Assembly (NCBI RefSeq): GCF_002179555.1
Contig: NZ_NHOU01000026.1
Span: 1 to 39,039 of the forward strand
Length of the DNA stretch: 39,039 nt
Origin: Salinicola salarius
GTDB taxonomy: Bacteria > Pseudomonadota > Gammaproteobacteria > Pseudomonadales > Halomonadaceae
Direction of reading: 5' to 3'
Below are positions 8,895 to 19,900 of the stretch, piece after piece (the first letter of the stretch is position 1; the number at the start of each line of letters is the position of its first letter). Below the pieces are notes generated by a model. That model worked only from the letters and a program-made list of their open reading frames with translations, ran no database searches and was not told the origin of the DNA. The position numbers and the translations under genes were made by a program.

Positions 8895-8910
8895 AGCCTG
8901 CCACCTCGAG

Positions 8911-9900
8911 TCATTCGCTGCCGGGTGGCAGCAACCCGACCTCTTCGTAGTAGCGTCTTGCGCCTGCATGCAGCGGTACGGTCAACCCTTCGTGAACCAT
9001 GGCGGACGGAGTCAATGTCGCCAGCGAAGGGTGTGACCGGCGGAACGCATCCAGATGCTCGAATACTGCCTTGACCAGTTGGTAGACGCGTTCCTCATCG
9101 ACATCCTTGCGCGACAGTAACGTTGCCCGGACGCCGAAGGTCACGATGTCATCGGGATTATGGGCGTAGGTGCCACCGGGGATCACGGTTACGCCGTAGT
9201 ACGGCATCTGCTCGATCAGCGCCTCGACCTCTGGACCCGCCACATTGACCAGGTGGGCCCCGCAGCCCCGGGTCGCCTCGTCGATCGCCTGTGAGGGATG
9301 GCCCACCACATACAGGAACGCATCCAGTTTCCCGCTGCACATGACTCGGCTCATGTCCGTGGGCTTCAGCTCGCTGGCCAGCGCAAAGATGCCTTCCGTC
9401 TCCCCCTTCATTTCCAGCAACAAGTTGAGCGTGGCGCGCTGACCGGAACCCGGGTTGCCGACATTGACCCGCTTGCCTGCAAGATCATCGAAATTGCGGA
9501 TCTCGGGCGGTGTGGCAACCACGGTAAATGCCTCGGCATGCAGCGAGAAAAGCGCTCTTACATCCTTGCTGGGTCCGCTATCGTAGAACTGCTCGGTGCC
9601 GTGGAAGAGCGCATACTGAATATCCGACTGGACGATGCCGAAGTCCAGCTCGCCGTTGCGAATGGCGCTGGCGTTGTAGAGAGAGCCGCCGGTCGTCAAC
9701 GCCTGGCACGCCGTCCCCGTGGCCTGCCGGTACAGCTCGCACATGGCCTTCCCTACCGGTAGATAGACACCAGCGCTCCCGCCGGTGCCGATCACGACAG
9801 GGGGATCTGCCCATACAGGCAGACAGGTAAAAATCAAAAGAAAAAAAGGAAAAAAAGCCAGATAACCGCGGCAAAGCCGCTTTCCACGTGTGGAACGCAT
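8911..9900 (-). CDS. TAXI-family TRAP transporter solute-binding protein (orphan)
   Basis: A 329-residue periplasmic binding protein of the TAXI type. A long, phenylalanine-rich signal peptide ends in VWA, with cleavage expected after Ala31. The mature start VVIGTGGSAGVYLPVGKAMC is the family signature (GTGG...Y.P.G), followed by TTGGSLYNASAIRNGELDFG. Proteins of this type capture organic acids or amino acids such as glutamate and deliver them to a fused DctQM membrane component. No such permease gene is near, so it is an orphan and its substrate is unknown. The signal-peptide region contains two runs of seven T (minus strand) separated by two bases. The gene lies downstream of nfuA on the same strand but is separated by a stem-loop. 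Confidence 0.9.
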   Translation of the reverse strand: MRSTRGKRLCRGYLAFFPFFLLIFTCLPVWADPPVVIGTGGSAGVYLPVGKAMCELYRQATGTACQALTTGGSLYNASAIRNGELDFGIVQSDIQYALFHGTEQFYDSGPSKDVRALFSLHAEAFTVVATPPEIRNFDDLAGKRVNVGNPGSGQRATLNLLLEMKGETEGIFALASELKPTDMSRVMCSGKLDAFLYVVGHPSQAIDEATRGCGAHLVNVAGPEVEALIEQMPYYGVTVIPGGTYAHNPDDIVTFGVRATLLSRKDVDEERVYQLVKAVFEHLDAFRRSHPSLATLTPSAMVHEGLTVPLHAGARRYYEEVGLLPPGSE

Positions 9901-10021
9901 TTACTGATCTCCGCTACCAGCACTTGTCGAATCGTTCAATCCTGCTTTCGACAACTATCGGCCGTAGGCGGAGAAGCTGAAATTCGACACGGATTCGCAA
10001 CGAGACAATAACCACGCAAAT

Positions 10022-10050
10022 GCGGGGAGCCTTCACTGAAGGCCCCCCGC
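10022..10050 (-). terminator. stem-loop downstream of nfuA
   Basis: A 13-bp stem with one mismatch (GCGGGGAGCCTTC against GAAGGCCCCCCGC) closes a three-base loop. It lies between nfuA and the TAXI gene. On the minus strand it is followed only by a short ATTTG, so termination may be leaky; a run of six T precedes it instead. It is the likely 3' end of the nfuA transcript. Confidence 0.5.
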
Positions 10051-10130
10051 AAAAAATGATCAACGGTTCGAGTTTTCGTCACCGGGTTTACCGCCCGAGA
10101 TGCGACCTGGCGCTATCTCGGGCGCGAACC

Positions 10131-10169
10131 GCAGCTGTGGCGATTACTCAGCAGCTGTGGCATTACTCA
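10131..10169. repeat. 20/19-bp tandem duplication at the nfuA stop codon
   Basis: The unit GCAGCTGTGGCGATTACTCA (10131-10150) is repeated directly as the same sequence lacking one G (10151-10169). The second copy contains the stop codon of nfuA (minus strand, 10167-10169), so the stop and following bases are duplicated without altering the protein. Confidence 0.8.
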
Positions 10170-10754
10170 ATAGTAGGCATTGGTCGTATCGGTGTGATCG
10201 GTCACGTCGCGAATGCCTGCCAGTTCCGGGATACGCTCCATCAGGGTCTTTTCCACCCCTTCCTTGAGCGTCAGATCTACCGCCGCACAGCCCTGGCAGC
10301 CGCCACCGAACTGCAGTACGGCGATCTGCTCTCCGGTCAGCTGAATCAGACGGATCTCGCCGCCGTGAGACGCCAGGCCCGGATTGATTTCGCTGTAGAG
10401 GATATAGTTGACGCGATCCTCGAGCGGACTGTCCGCATTGACCTTCGGCATCTTGGCGTTTGGCGCCTTGATGGTCAGCTGGCCACCCATACGATCCGGA
10501 TTGAAGTCGACAACGGCCTCTTCCAGAAACGGCAGGCTGTTCTTGTCGAGATAGACACTGAATTTTTCCAGCTCTACCCGCTCGTCGCTGGGCTCTTCTT
10601 CTCCAGGGCGACAGTAGGCAAGACAGGTCTCGGCATAGGGCGTACCGGGCTGCGTGATGAAGACGCGCACGGCAATATCGTCGACGTTCTGCTTGGCCAG
10701 CAACTCGGCCAGATATTCCTGGCCGCTTTCGGTGATCTGAATCGGTTGGCTCAT
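10167..10754 (-). CDS. nfuA: Fe-S biogenesis protein NfuA
   Basis: NfuA carries preformed 4Fe-4S clusters from the assembly machinery to client enzymes such as aconitase and radical SAM proteins, particularly under oxidative stress or iron shortage. The 195-residue protein shows the two expected domains: an N-terminal degenerate A-type (HesB-like) domain of about 105 residues without the cluster cysteines of true A-type proteins, and a C-terminal Nfu domain with [13 protein letters not shown]. The cluster-binding Cys153 and Cys156 match the CxxC of the E. coli protein. The end of the gene is partly duplicated. It is transcribed away from metH, whose product does not need Fe-S clusters, so the pairing is probably only positional. 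Confidence 0.95.
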   Translation of the reverse strand: MSQPIQITESGQEYLAELLAKQNVDDIAVRVFITQPGTPYAETCLAYCRPGEEEPSDERVELEKFSVYLDKNSLPFLEEAVVDFNPDRMGGQLTIKAPNAKMPKVNADSPLEDRVNYILYSEINPGLASHGGEIRLIQLTGEQIAVLQFGGGCQGCAAVDLTLKEGVEKTLMERIPELAGIRDVTDHTDTTNAYY

Positions 10755-10910
10755 GAGACTGGGAACTCTGCTTGAGATGTACCGACATGGTAGAAAAAAG
10801 CGCGCGCCAAAACAATCCCGAGTGATTTAGTCAGGCTTGTCGCCGACCTATTGCCGTCCCCCTTCAAAGTCCCGCCATCCGCGCCTTTCTGATACCATGC
10901 GGCGCTTTGG

Positions 10911-10926
10911 CGTCCCGTCCGGGACG
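10911..10926. repeat. short inverted repeat in the metH leader
   Basis: CGTCCCG-TC-CGGGACG forms a compact hairpin 34 bases before the metH start. It is too small and isolated to be called a riboswitch. It could affect translation or be a regulator site. Confidence 0.4.
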
Positions 10927-10959
10927 TGCCCGTTTTCCTGCTGTTGGAGAGTCACCGCC

Positions 10960-13900
10960 ATGACTGCCATTTCTGCTACTGCTTCGTCCGATTCGTTGAG
11001 CCAGGCACTGAGACAGACGCTAGGCGAGCGCATCGTGATCCTCGATGGCGGCATGGGCACGATGCTGCAGGATTATCGCCTCGAGGAAGCGGACTTCCGT
11101 GGCAAGCGCTTTGCCGACTGGCCCAGCGAGCTCAAGGGCAACAACGACCTGCTCACGCTGACGCGCCCGGATATCGTCGAATCGATCCATCGAGCCTACC
11201 TCGAAGCCGGGGCGGACATCGTCGAGACGAACACGTTCAACAGCACGCGGCTCTCGCAGTCGGATTACGGCATGGAGTCGCTGACGGCCGAGCTCAACCG
11301 CGAGGCTGCCCGCCTGGCACGCGAAGTCTGCGATGCGGTCGCCGCGGAAACCGGCATCCCCCGCTATGTCGCTGGCGTGCTGGGTCCGACCTCGCGCACC
11401 GCATCGCTCTCGCCGGACGTCAACGATCCCGCCAAGCGCAACGTGACATTCGACCAACTGCGCGACAACTACACCGAAGCCGCCACGGCCCTGATCGAAG
11501 GCGGCGCCGATCTGATCCTGATCGAGACGATCTTCGACACGCTCAATGCCAAGGCCGCGATCTACGCACTGGAAGCGCTGTTCGAGTCCCGCGGCGAGCG
11601 CGTACCGGTGATGATCTCCGGCACCATCACCGATGCCTCCGGGCGCACGCTCTCCGGCCAGACCACCGAGGCGTTCTGGAACGCCGTGCGTCATGCCCAG
11701 CCGCTGTCGATCGGCTTGAACTGTGCGCTTGGTGCCGAAGAGCTTCGGCCCTATCTCGAGGAGCTTTCCAACAAGGCCGATACCTTCGTCTCCGCTCACC
11801 CCAACGCGGGACTTCCCAACGAGTTCGGCGAGTACGACCAGAGCGCCGAGGAGATGGCAGCGATCGTCGGCGAGTTTGCCCGGAGCGGCCTGATCAATGT
11901 CATCGGCGGCTGCTGCGGCACCACACCGGAACACATCGCCGCGGTCAAGCGCGCCGTCGACGGCGTTGCGCCCCGCCCCATTCCCGAGCGGCCTGCCGCC
12001 TGCCGTCTCTCCGGCCTCGAGCCGTTCAACATCGAAGCGGATTCGCTGTTCGTCAACGTTGGCGAACGCACCAACGTGACCGGCTCCGCGCGCTTCAAGC
12101 GCCTGATCCAGGAAGAAGACTACACCACCGCCTTGGAAGTGGCGCTGGAGCAGGTCGAGAACGGCGCCCAGGTCATCGACATCAACATGGACGAGGGCAT
12201 GCTGGAGTCCGAGGAAGCGATGGTGCGTTTCCTCAACCTGATCGCTGGCGAGCCCGATATCGCCCGCGTTCCGATCATGGTCGACTCCTCCAAATGGGAG
12301 ATCATCGAAGCCGGCCTCAAGTGCATACAGGGCAAGGCGATCGTCAACTCGATTTCGCTGAAGGAAGGCGAAGCGTCGTTTCGTCATCAGGCCAACGAGT
12401 GCCGCCGTCACGGTGCCGCCGTCGTGGTGATGGCGTTCGACGAGGAAGGCCAGGCCGACACCTTCGCACGCAAGACCGAAATCTGTGAGCGTGCCTACCG
12501 ACTGCTGGTCGACGATATCGGCTTCCCCGCCGAAGACATCATCTTCGATCCCAATATCTTCGCCATCGCCACCGGGATCGAGGAGCACAACAACTACGCC
12601 GTGGACTTCATCGAGGCGACCCAGTGGATTCACCGGAATCTGCCCCATGCGATGATCTCCGGCGGCGTTTCCAACGTCTCGTTCTCGTTCCGCGGTAACA
12701 ACCCGGTGCGCGAAGCGATTCATTCGGTATTTCTCTATCACGCCATCAAGGCCGGCATGTCGATGGGGATCGTCAACGCCGGCCAGCTGGCAGTCTATGA
12801 CGACCTCCCGGCCGAGCTGCGTGAAGCCGTGGAAGATGTCGTGCTCAATCGTCGCGACGACGGCACCGAACGGCTGCTCGACATTGCCGAGCGCTATCGT
12901 CAAAACGGAGGCGGCGATGGCGGCGGCGCGCAGAAGAAGGAAGACCTCGAGTGGCGTAGCTGGGAAGTCGACAAGCGTATCGAACACGCGCTGGTCAAGG
13001 GCATCACCGCCTATATCGAAGCCGACACGGAAGAAGCCAGATTAGCCGCCGAACGCCCGATCGAGGTGATCGAAGGTCCGCTGATGGATGGCATGAACGT
13101 GGTCGGCGACCTGTTCGGCGCCGGCAAGATGTTTCTGCCTCAGGTGGTCAAGTCGGCCCGCGTGATGAAGCAAGCCGTCGCTTATCTCATCCCGTATATC
13201 GAAGCGGAGAAATCCGGCGAGGTGCAGTCCAAGGGCAAGATCGTGATGGCGACGGTCAAGGGCGATGTTCATGACATCGGCAAGAACATCGTCGGTGTGG
13301 TGCTGCAGTGCAACAACTACGACGTGATCGATCTTGGCGTCATGGTACCCGCCGACAAGATCCTCAAGACTGCGCGCGAGGAAAACGCCGACATCATCGG
13401 CCTTTCCGGCCTGATCACGCCTTCGCTCGACGAGATGGTTCACGTCGCCAAGGAGATGAAACGACAGGGCTTTGAGCTGCCGCTGCTGATCGGCGGCGCG
13501 ACGACCTCGAAAGCGCACACGGCAGTGAAGATCGCGCCCCAGTACGACGAGCCGGTGATCTACGTCAGTGACGCCTCCCGCGCCGTGGGTGTTGCCAGCC
13601 GCCTGCTCTCGCCGACGCAAAAGCCGGATTATTTTGCCGAGATCCGGCAGGAGTACCAGCAGGTTCGCGAGCGCAACGCCAAGCGCCGTCCCAAGGCCGC
13701 CGATCTCGACTACGCCGCGGCCAGGGAGCAACGGCTCAAGATCGACTGGGACCAGTTCGAGCCGGTCAAGCCGATCCAGCCCGGGCTCACCGTGTTCGAC
13801 GACTACGATCTCGAAGAGCTGGTCGAGTTCATCGACTGGACGCCCTTCTTCATGACCTGGCAACTCTCGGGCAAGTACCCGCGCATCCTCGACGACAAGG

Positions 13901-14739
13901 TGGTCGGCGAGGCCGCACGCAATCTGTTCCGCGATGCCCAGGCCATGCTGCGCAAGCTGATCGACGAGCGACACATTCAGGCACGTGGCGTGATCGGCCT
14001 GTGGCCGGCCAACAGCGTCGACGATGACGTCATCGAAGTCTACGCGGATGAAAGTCGCGAAACCGTGATCGAACGGCTGCACCATATTCGTCAGCAAAGC
14101 ACCAAGGGTCGCGACGGTATCTGCTACAGCCTGGCCGACTTCATCGCGCCGCGTCATCGGCAGAACGGAGAGCCCAGCGACAAGCTCGACTGGATCGGCG
14201 GGTTCGCCGTGACCTCCGGTCATGGTGCCGACGAGCTGGCCAAGCGTTACGAGGCCGCCGGTGACGACTATAACGCCATTCTGGTTCAGGCCCTGTCCGA
14301 CCGGCTGGCGGAGGCCTTTGCCGAGCGGCTCCACGAGCGCGTGCGCAAGGAATTCTGGGGCTATGTCCCCGAGGAGACGCTGGATAACGACGCCCTGATC
14401 GCCGAAAAGTATCAAGGTATCCGCCCCGCTCCCGGTTACCCGGCCTGCCCCGACCACACCGAGAAGGCCACGCTGTTCCGCCTGCTCGAGGCCACCGATA
14501 ACACCGGCATCACCCTGACCGACAGCTATGCCATGTGGCCGGCCGCGGCGGTGTCCGGCTGGTATTTCGCCCATCCGGCGTCGAAGTATTTCTCCACCGG
14601 CAAGATCGGCCGAGATCAGGTCGAGTCACTGGCACGACGCAAGGCGATGCCGATGGCGGAACTGGAACGTTGGCTATCGCCTGTGCTCTCCTATGATCCT
14701 GACGATTATAGAGACGCACGCTCGGCACAAGCATCCTGA
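10960..14739 (+). CDS. metH: cobalamin-dependent methionine synthase
   Basis: MetH moves a methyl group from 5-methyltetrahydrofolate via cobalamin to homocysteine, making methionine. The 1259-residue protein has all four modules. The homocysteine domain (about 15-340) carries the zinc cysteines Cys255 (in GLNCALG) and Cys318/Cys319 (in GGCCGTTP). The folate domain (about 370-640) includes [14 protein letters not shown]. The cobalamin module has the cap and the Rossmann part with [11 protein letters not shown], where His771 is the lower cobalt ligand. The activation domain (about 930-1259) binds S-adenosylmethionine, shown by [15 protein letters not shown]. The ATG at 10960 is chosen because homology starts there and GGAGAG precedes it; the frame is open 41 codons upstream without similarity. 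I see no convincing cobalamin or SAM riboswitch upstream. Confidence 0.97.
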   Translation: MTAISATASSDSLSQALRQTLGERIVILDGGMGTMLQDYRLEEADFRGKRFADWPSELKGNNDLLTLTRPDIVESIHRAYLEAGADIVETNTFNSTRLSQSDYGMESLTAELNREAARLAREVCDAVAAETGIPRYVAGVLGPTSRTASLSPDVNDPAKRNVTFDQLRDNYTEAATALIEGGADLILIETIFDTLNAKAAIYALEALFESRGERVPVMISGTITDASGRTLSGQTTEAFWNAVRHAQPLSIGLNCALGAEELRPYLEELSNKADTFVSAHPNAGLPNEFGEYDQSAEEMAAIVGEFARSGLINVIGGCCGTTPEHIAAVKRAVDGVAPRPIPERPAACRLSGLEPFNIEADSLFVNVGERTNVTGSARFKRLIQEEDYTTALEVALEQVENGAQVIDINMDEGMLESEEAMVRFLNLIAGEPDIARVPIMVDSSKWEIIEAGLKCIQGKAIVNSISLKEGEASFRHQANECRRHGAAVVVMAFDEEGQADTFARKTEICERAYRLLVDDIGFPAEDIIFDPNIFAIATGIEEHNNYAVDFIEATQWIHRNLPHAMISGGVSNVSFSFRGNNPVREAIHSVFLYHAIKAGMSMGIVNAGQLAVYDDLPAELREAVEDVVLNRRDDGTERLLDIAERYRQNGGGDGGGAQKKEDLEWRSWEVDKRIEHALVKGITAYIEADTEEARLAAERPIEVIEGPLMDGMNVVGDLFGAGKMFLPQVVKSARVMKQAVAYLIPYIEAEKSGEVQSKGKIVMATVKGDVHDIGKNIVGVVLQCNNYDVIDLGVMVPADKILKTAREENADIIGLSGLITPSLDEMVHVAKEMKRQGFELPLLIGGATTSKAHTAVKIAPQYDEPVIYVSDASRAVGVASRLLSPTQKPDYFAEIRQEYQQVRERNAKRRPKAADLDYAAAREQRLKIDWDQFEPVKPIQPGLTVFDDYDLEELVEFIDWTPFFMTWQLSGKYPRILDDKVVGEAARNLFRDAQAMLRKLIDERHIQARGVIGLWPANSVDDDVIEVYADESRETVIERLHHIRQQSTKGRDGICYSLADFIAPRHRQNGEPSDKLDWIGGFAVTSGHGADELAKRYEAAGDDYNAILVQALSDRLAEAFAERLHERVRKEFWGYVPEETLDNDALIAEKYQGIRPAPGYPACPDHTEKATLFRLLEATDNTGITLTDSYAMWPAAAVSGWYFAHPASKYFSTGKIGRDQVESLARRKAMPMAELERWLSPVLSYDPDDYRDARSAQAS

Positions 14740-14778
14740 CCGCCGTGTTATGACGATAAAGCAAGAAATTATGAGTAT

Positions 14779-14797
14779 TTATTCTTTTGTAGAATAA
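14779..14797. promoter_or_regulatory. LysR-type dyad upstream of cysI
   Basis: TTATTCT and AGAATAA form a perfect seven-base dyad with a five-base spacer, 57-75 bases before the cysI start. LysR-type regulators bind such interrupted AT-rich dyads containing T-N11-A, and sulfur assimilation genes are classically controlled by the LysR-type protein CysB. The assignment to CysB is an inference from the neighbour. A weak hairpin is the alternative. Confidence 0.4.
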
Positions 14798-14853
14798 AGC
14801 GCTCGCGGTAAGGTGCACCCATTGGCAATCCATGACTAGCAGGATCAGGCCCG

Positions 14854-16506
14854 ATGTATCGCTACGATTCTTATGACCAGACGCTCGTCGACGAGCGCGT
14901 TGCGCAGTTCCGTGACCAGATGGATCGCTACCTTGCCGGCAAGCTCGGTGAGGAAGAGTTTCGTCCGGTCCGGCTGCAGAATGGCCTCTATATTCAGCGC
15001 CACGCGCCGATGCTGCGCATCGCCATCCCTTACGGCATGCTGAGCAGCCATCAGCTGCGGGCGCTGGCGACCATTACCCGTCGCTACGATCGCGGCTACG
15101 GCCACTTCACCACACGCCAGAACCTGCAGCTCAACTGGCCGGCACAGGAAGACGTACCCGATATCCTGGCGGACCTGGCCAAGGTACAGATGCACGCGAT
15201 CCAGACCAGCGGCAACTGCATCCGCAATACCACCAGCGACCAGTTCGCCGGGATTGCCAAGGACGAAGTGGTCGATCCGCGCCCCTGGTGCGAACTGATC
15301 CGTCAGTGGTCCACGCTGCACCCCGAGTTCGCCTACCTGCCGCGCAAGTTCAAGATTGCCGTCACGGGTGCCACCGAAGATCGCGCCGCGATTCACGTCC
15401 ACGACATCGGCCTGCGGCTGTTTTTGAACGACGCCGGCGAACTCCGCTTCCGCGTGCTCGCCGGCGGCGGCATGGGCCGCACGCCGATGATCGGCGAAGT
15501 GGTCCGTGCCGATCTGCCCTGGCAGCACCTGCTCACCTATCTCGAGGCCATCGTCCGCGTCTACAACCAGTTCGGTCGTCGCGACAACAAGTTCAAGGCC
15601 CGAATCAAGATTCTGGTCAAGGCGCTGGGCATCGAGGAGTTCACGCGTCGCGTCGAAGCCGAATGGGCTCACCTCAAGGACGGCAGCCAGACGCTAAACG
15701 AAGACGCGGTGAACGAAGCACGCACCCACTTCCCCGAACCCGATCGCCGGCCGGTGGCGGAATCGGCCATTGTCGCTTACGAGAAGCTGCGCCAGGAGAA
15801 CCGGGCTTTCGCTCGCTTCGTGACCAACAACGTCATGGATCACAAGGTGCCGGGCTACAAGGCAGTGACCTTGTCGCTCAAGCGTCGCGAGCATGCGCCG
15901 GGCGACGTCACCGCCGATCAGATGGATGCCGTGGCGGATCTCGCCGAAACCTTCGGCTTCGGTGAGCTGCGCGTCACCCACGAGCAGAACCTGGTGCTCT
16001 CCGACGTTCCGGTCGACGAAATCGAAGCCTTGTGGCAGCAGCTCGAGGCGCTGGGCATGGCCAATCCTACCGTGGGCACGCTTAACGACATCATCTGCTG
16101 CCCCGGCGGCGACTACTGCTCGCTGGCCAACGCGGTGTCGATCCCCATCGCCCAGGCGATACAGGAGCGCTTCGACGACTTGGATTACCTCTATGATCTG
16201 GGACCGATCGATCTCAACATCTCCGGCTGCATGAACGCCTGCGGGCATCACCACGTCGGCAACATCGGCATTCTCGGCGTCGACAAGAAAGGCGAGGAGT
16301 ACTACCAGATCTCGCTGGGCGGCAACGCCGACGACGACGTGTCGCTGGGCAAGATTCTGGGCCCCTCCTTCTATCGGGAGGACGTCCCGGACGTGATCGA
16401 CAAGGTGCTGCAGGTCTACGTCGAAAAGCGGCTGGACGAAGAGCGTTTCCTCGATACCTATCGCCGTATCGGCCACCAACCGTTCAAGGAGCGCGTCTAT
16501 GCCTGA
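14854..16506 (+). CDS. cysI: siroheme 4Fe-4S nitrite/sulfite reductase (assimilatory sulfite reductase)
   Basis: This 550-residue enzyme reduces sulfite to sulfide with six electrons, in cysteine synthesis. Two ferredoxin-like half-domains and two siroheme-binding domains are repeated in tandem, including YGHFTTRQNLQLNWP near residue 88 and TSGNCIRNTTSDQFAG near 120. The Fe-S cluster and siroheme ligands are Cys416 and Cys422 (CPGGDYC) plus Cys459 and Cys463 (CMNAC), the expected CX5C and CX3C pattern. The same two-gene order, followed by DUF934, is known in Pseudomonas. No flavoprotein cysJ is present, so the electron donor is probably ferredoxin-like. A nitrite reductase role is unlikely given the linked DUF934 gene. 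It overlaps the next gene by eight bases. Confidence 0.92.
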   Translation: MYRYDSYDQTLVDERVAQFRDQMDRYLAGKLGEEEFRPVRLQNGLYIQRHAPMLRIAIPYGMLSSHQLRALATITRRYDRGYGHFTTRQNLQLNWPAQEDVPDILADLAKVQMHAIQTSGNCIRNTTSDQFAGIAKDEVVDPRPWCELIRQWSTLHPEFAYLPRKFKIAVTGATEDRAAIHVHDIGLRLFLNDAGELRFRVLAGGGMGRTPMIGEVVRADLPWQHLLTYLEAIVRVYNQFGRRDNKFKARIKILVKALGIEEFTRRVEAEWAHLKDGSQTLNEDAVNEARTHFPEPDRRPVAESAIVAYEKLRQENRAFARFVTNNVMDHKVPGYKAVTLSLKRREHAPGDVTADQMDAVADLAETFGFGELRVTHEQNLVLSDVPVDEIEALWQQLEALGMANPTVGTLNDIICCPGGDYCSLANAVSIPIAQAIQERFDDLDYLYDLGPIDLNISGCMNACGHHHVGNIGILGVDKKGEEYYQISLGGNADDDVSLGKILGPSFYREDVPDVIDKVLQVYVEKRLDEERFLDTYRRIGHQPFKERVYA

Positions 16507-17050
16507 CCATACGCCTGAATTATCGCCCGAGCCGGATCTTCAGGCAGCCCCGGCTGCCACTGCCACGAGCGCACTGATCAAGCTGGAAAAGCACGTGACC
16601 GATACGTGGGTGCTATCCCGCAGCGACGAGGCGTTACCGGATCAGCGCCCCGCCATCGTGCCGCTGGCGCTCTGGCAATACCATGCCGACCGCGATGATC
16701 TGGCCCCGTGGCTGCCGAGCGACACCGAGCTGACGCCAGCGCTGGCGGCCTCGCTGGAAAAGGCGGCATTGGTCGCGGTCGACTTCCCCGCGTTCACCGA
16801 TGGCCGTGGATATACGCTGGCCAGGCTCCTGCGCGAGCGGTTCGGTTACGCCGGCGAAGTTCGTGCCATCGGCGACGTGCTGATCGACCAGCTCTATTAT
16901 ATGAGTCGCTGTGGCTTCGATGCACTGGCGCTGCGGGAAGACCAGGACATCGAATCCGCCCTGAATGCGCTGAAGGCCTTCAGCGTCAGCTACCAGCCCG
17001 CGGTGGATCTGAGCGAGCCACTTTTCGCTCGCCGCCTGCGAGAGCGGTAA
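16499..17050 (+). CDS. DUF934 family protein (sulfite-reductase partner)
   Basis: A 183-residue cytoplasmic protein of the DUF934 family, normally found next to cysI or cysH. Its first 25 residues are acidic and low in complexity. The conserved part starts near IKLEKHVTDTW and includes LVAVDFPAFTDGRGYTLARL, the strongest family block, followed by RERFGYAGEVRAIGDVLIDQ and YMSRCGFDALAL. The mechanism is not established; a role in sulfite reduction or in electron delivery is inferred from its strict neighbourhood. The start ATG lies inside the end of cysI, and a strong terminator follows 27 bases after the stop, so the pair is one transcription unit. Confidence 0.9.
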   Translation: MPDHTPELSPEPDLQAAPAATATSALIKLEKHVTDTWVLSRSDEALPDQRPAIVPLALWQYHADRDDLAPWLPSDTELTPALAASLEKAALVAVDFPAFTDGRGYTLARLLRERFGYAGEVRAIGDVLIDQLYYMSRCGFDALALREDQDIESALNALKAFSVSYQPAVDLSEPLFARRLRER

Positions 17051-17076
17051 GCCGGCAACGGTTTCCGTATCGATCG

Positions 17077-17108
17077 GCAAAGACCCCAGCTTCGGCTGGG
17101 GTCTTTGC
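17077..17108 (+). terminator. terminator of the cysI-DUF934 operon
   Basis: A perfect 14-bp stem, GCAAAGACCCCAGC and its complement, closes a stable TTCG tetraloop. The descending arm ends in TCTTTGC rather than a long T run. The hairpin is nearly symmetrical, so it may also stop transcripts arriving from the convergent Smr-domain gene. Confidence 0.85.
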
Positions 17109-17140
17109 GTTGCACTCACTCTTTCGTTCTTGGCGGCGCC

Positions 17141-17740
17141 TCAGCCCCGCCGCTTTTGCTGACGCTCCCGGTTGCGCGCCCTGGCGCGATCGGACTTGCG
17201 CAGCATCACGAAAGTGGCCCCCATCCCGCCTTGCTGAGGCGGCGCCGTACTGAACGCCTGTACCTGCTCGAACTGCCTGAGCCAGTGATTGAGATACGAC
17301 CGCACGATGTTGGCGTGCCCATCGTCATCACGAGCGCGCCCGTGAACGATGAGAACGCTGCGCAGGTCGTGCTCGTAGGCATCGCGGAGAAAGCCGAATA
17401 CCGCGCGACGGCACTCGATCACCGGCATGCGCATGATGTGCAGACGCGCCTCGGCATCATAGCCGCCATGACGCAATCGCTCCAGTACGCCAATCTGAAT
17501 ACCGTCACGGCGAAATTCGATGGGATCATGCGCACCAACCAGGTCGACGAACTCATCGGAGAGAAAATCACGTTCATCTTCGTTGGTCTGCAAGGCGCTC
17601 TCGCGGCGCGCCAGCTGGGCATCGGAGGGTGACGTCTGGGCCCGAACCATCGCGACCTTGTCGCGACCCTTCTTGAGGGGTTGCACATCGTTACCCAAGG
17701 CTTCGCGGAATGCCTGGTAGTCGTTGGCAGCGTGACTCAT
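17141..17740 (-). CDS. Smr-domain protein (SmrA-like)
   Basis: The 199-residue protein has a charged N-terminal arm (about 1-85) and a C-terminal Smr domain (about 95-185), the module first seen at the end of MutS2 and used by Smr endonucleases, some acting on stalled ribosomes. Visible family blocks are ARLHIMRMPVIECRRAV, SVLIVHGRARDDDG and the C-terminal HWLRQFEQVQAFSTAPPQQG. The length and N-terminal arm fit the SmrA/YdaL and SmrB/YfcN families. In these the first block usually reads LDLH; here it is LHIM, so one of the two residues considered important for nuclease activity is replaced, whereas HGRA retains the second histidine. The tail is strongly basic (RARARNRERQQKRR), which would fit RNA binding. 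Confidence 0.85.
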   Translation of the reverse strand: MSHAANDYQAFREALGNDVQPLKKGRDKVAMVRAQTSPSDAQLARRESALQTNEDERDFLSDEFVDLVGAHDPIEFRRDGIQIGVLERLRHGGYDAEARLHIMRMPVIECRRAVFGFLRDAYEHDLRSVLIVHGRARDDDGHANIVRSYLNHWLRQFEQVQAFSTAPPQQGGMGATFVMLRKSDRARARNRERQQKRRG

Positions 17741-17912
17741 GATGGCGTTCCTCCGTCAGTAACGTGGTTAGCGCTTGGACTTCAAATGCTAGCATGGGGT
17801 TCGATGTCATGATCAATGTCATGGCACCCCTCTTGCCGACAGGCAGTACCAGCATCTTGTGGAGATTGACGACGATGGCTCTCGCGCCCCGCCATGCCGA
17901 TAGGGACTTTTC

Positions 17913-18341
17913 ATGATGCGACGCTTTTGCAAATGGCTTTTCATCTTGCTGATCGTAGGAGTCGCCATCGGTGCCGGAGGCTTCTGGTACACCTTCATGA
18001 GCCCGTATGGCTACCACCCTTCGGAAACTGCCGTTATCGACGAGCGGATTCCGGAGCAGGACGTTTTCGTCTATGGCACGCTGCGCTACGACTGGCTGCG
18101 CTGGATCATCATGGGCAAGCCAATCGAAACGCGTGAGGCGACATTGTCGGGATATCATCGTCAGGATCTCGACATCCAGCCACAGCCGGGTGCCGAAGTG
18201 CATGGTGAGGTTCTGACGATCGACCCTGCCGCCCTGAAAGCGCTGGACCGTTACGAACGGCTGGGCATTCGATACACGCGTGAAAGCGTCAAGCTTGCCG
18301 ACGGTACTACTGCCTGGGTCTATAAACGATTGCCCGATTGA
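17913..18341 (+). CDS. membrane-anchored gamma-glutamylcyclotransferase-like (AIG2/GGCT) protein
   Basis: A 142-residue protein with one N-terminal membrane segment (about residues 8-28, FILLIVGVAIGAGGFWY) that anchors a single small domain outside the cytoplasm. The domain carries the GGCT/AIG2 signature VFVYGTLR near residue 51 and, later, LKALDRYERLG with the glutamate that serves as the general acid/base in this fold, followed by AWVYKRL. Members cleave gamma-glutamyl amine compounds, but a substrate cannot be named. A start with AGGGAC at about six bases supports the ATG at 17913 (a second ATG follows directly). It lies between the divergent Smr gene and the downstream arsC-like gene, with no tight linkage to either. 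Confidence 0.78.
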   Translation: MMRRFCKWLFILLIVGVAIGAGGFWYTFMSPYGYHPSETAVIDERIPEQDVFVYGTLRYDWLRWIIMGKPIETREATLSGYHRQDLDIQPQPGAEVHGEVLTIDPAALKALDRYERLGIRYTRESVKLADGTTAWVYKRLPD

Positions 18342-18492
18342 ATGGATAACAAAATAAGATAACGGTATAAAGTTTCGGATGTCCCATTCCAACACTCAAT
18401 TGAGGCGCCATTGCCACAACCGCTACAATGCGGTTATCGCCCTCAGCATATTTTTGTAAAGACGCTCTGCCATACAAGGTCCTCTCGTCCCG

Positions 18493-19896
<1,404 letters not shown>

Positions 19897-19900
<4 letters not shown>

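Noticed and set aside
10755-10959. Possible cobalamin, SAM or SAH riboswitch before metH
   Set aside because: I see only a short 16-bp inverted repeat. The conserved B12 box and the multi-helix layout of known riboswitches are not evident.
11020-12987. Long minus-strand open frame (655 codons) opposite metH
   Set aside because: It is a shadow of metH, which is fully supported by motifs on the plus strand; long antisense frames are common in high-GC genes.
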